21,965 nucleotides of DNA, from contig DATLCN010000022.1 in the NCBI GenBank assembly GCA_035526335.1, forward strand, positions 1 through 21,965. The letters run 5' to 3'. This DNA is from GCA-2861595 sp035526335. GTDB taxonomy: Bacteria; Actinomycetota; Acidimicrobiia; Acidimicrobiales; GCA-2861595. Below the pieces are notes generated by a model. That model ran no database searches, was not told where the DNA came from, and saw only the letters and a program-made list of their open reading frames with translations. How positions within the stretch are numbered: the first letter of the stretch is position 1; the number at the start of each line of letters is the position of its first letter. Positions 21,755 to 21,965 of the stretch are shown one piece after another. The position numbers were made by a program, and so were the translations under genes.

Positions 21755-21965
21755 CTACCGCTCGCAGCCGGCGCCGTTGACGGCGGAGGAGCAGTCGATG
21801 GAGTTGGCGTGGCCGTGGATGGTGAGACCGCCGCCGGACTGGCGATGGCCGCCGACACCGGAACCGCCCACTTGGGCAAGCACCGCAGCCAGGTCGTTCT
21901 CGATGCCCCTGCCCAGGCCGATGGCCGCGTCAGCCTGACCGTTGATGGTGTCGACTCCGTCGTGG
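21755..21965 (-). CDS. 3' end of an unknown gene (runs off the window)
   Basis: The minus-strand frame is open from the right edge to TAG at 21755-21757, giving 70 residues. It is Gly/Ala/Asp-rich: GVDTINGQADAAIGLGRGIE, then NDLAAVLAQVGGSGVGGHRQ, then GGGLTIHGHANSIDCSSAVN, and ends NGAGCER. Two Cys near the end and the small-residue composition would suit an exported protein with a disulfide, but the N-terminus is outside the window. I do not recognise it. Same direction as the J-domain gene. Confidence 0.5.
   Translation of the reverse strand, partial: HDGVDTINGQADAAIGLGRGIENDLAAVLAQVGGSGVGGHRQSGGGLTIHGHANSIDCSSAVNGAGCER

Overview
The window is GC-rich, densely packed bacterial DNA. Many starts are GTG and -10-like boxes often sit a few bases before the start codon. 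Gene content suggests a chemolithoautotrophic actinobacterium, possibly near Acidimicrobiia: a red-type (form IC-like) RuBisCO with CbbX, a secreted CAP protein with GYWL..DGG..FGDA repeats, a PknB-like kinase and a GCS2-family ligase. The taxonomic guess is inference. I see no rRNA, tRNA, transposon, prophage or CRISPR array, and no gene-free stretch longer than about 300 bases.

Layout. 67-2565 (minus): membrane Ser/Thr kinase then a PHP-domain protein. 2636-4360 (plus): an isolated PilB/GspE-type ATPase. 4424-8408 (minus): CAP/repeat secreted protein, GCS2 carboxylate-amine ligase, coiled-coil protein, small CxC protein. 8556-10556 (plus): two translationally coupled CooC/MinD-type ATPases and a small membrane protein. 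10566-13636 (minus): cbbR (two apparent frameshifts), class I aldolase, a tiny leader ORF and phosphoribulokinase. 13753-16801 (plus): cbbL-cbbS-cbbX. 16817-19746 (minus): a duplicated ABM-like protein, and an operon of three tiny membrane proteins, an unknown protein and cbbY. 19907-20992 (plus): membrane-anchored PsbP-like protein. 21012-21965 (minus): J-domain/zinc-ribbon protein and the 3' end of an unknown gene.

The Calvin-cycle genes form one functional unit. Prk makes ribulose-1,5-bisphosphate, CbbLS fixes CO2, CbbX remodels inhibited RuBisCO, CbbY removes the inhibitor xylulose-1,5-bisphosphate, aldolase serves regeneration, and CbbR is divergent from cbbLSX across a 116-base control region with a dyad.

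The most striking signal is in the second CooC-type ATPase (9335-10072). Its frame is interrupted only by two TGA codons, two codons apart, exactly where this family carries its metal-binding Cys-x-Cys motif. A perfect hairpin lies 12 bases after the second TGA, at a spacing and with a loop resembling a bacterial SECIS element. TGA is the ordinary stop of several neighbouring genes, so this looks like local recoding: a candidate new selenoprotein with a Sec-x-Sec motif.
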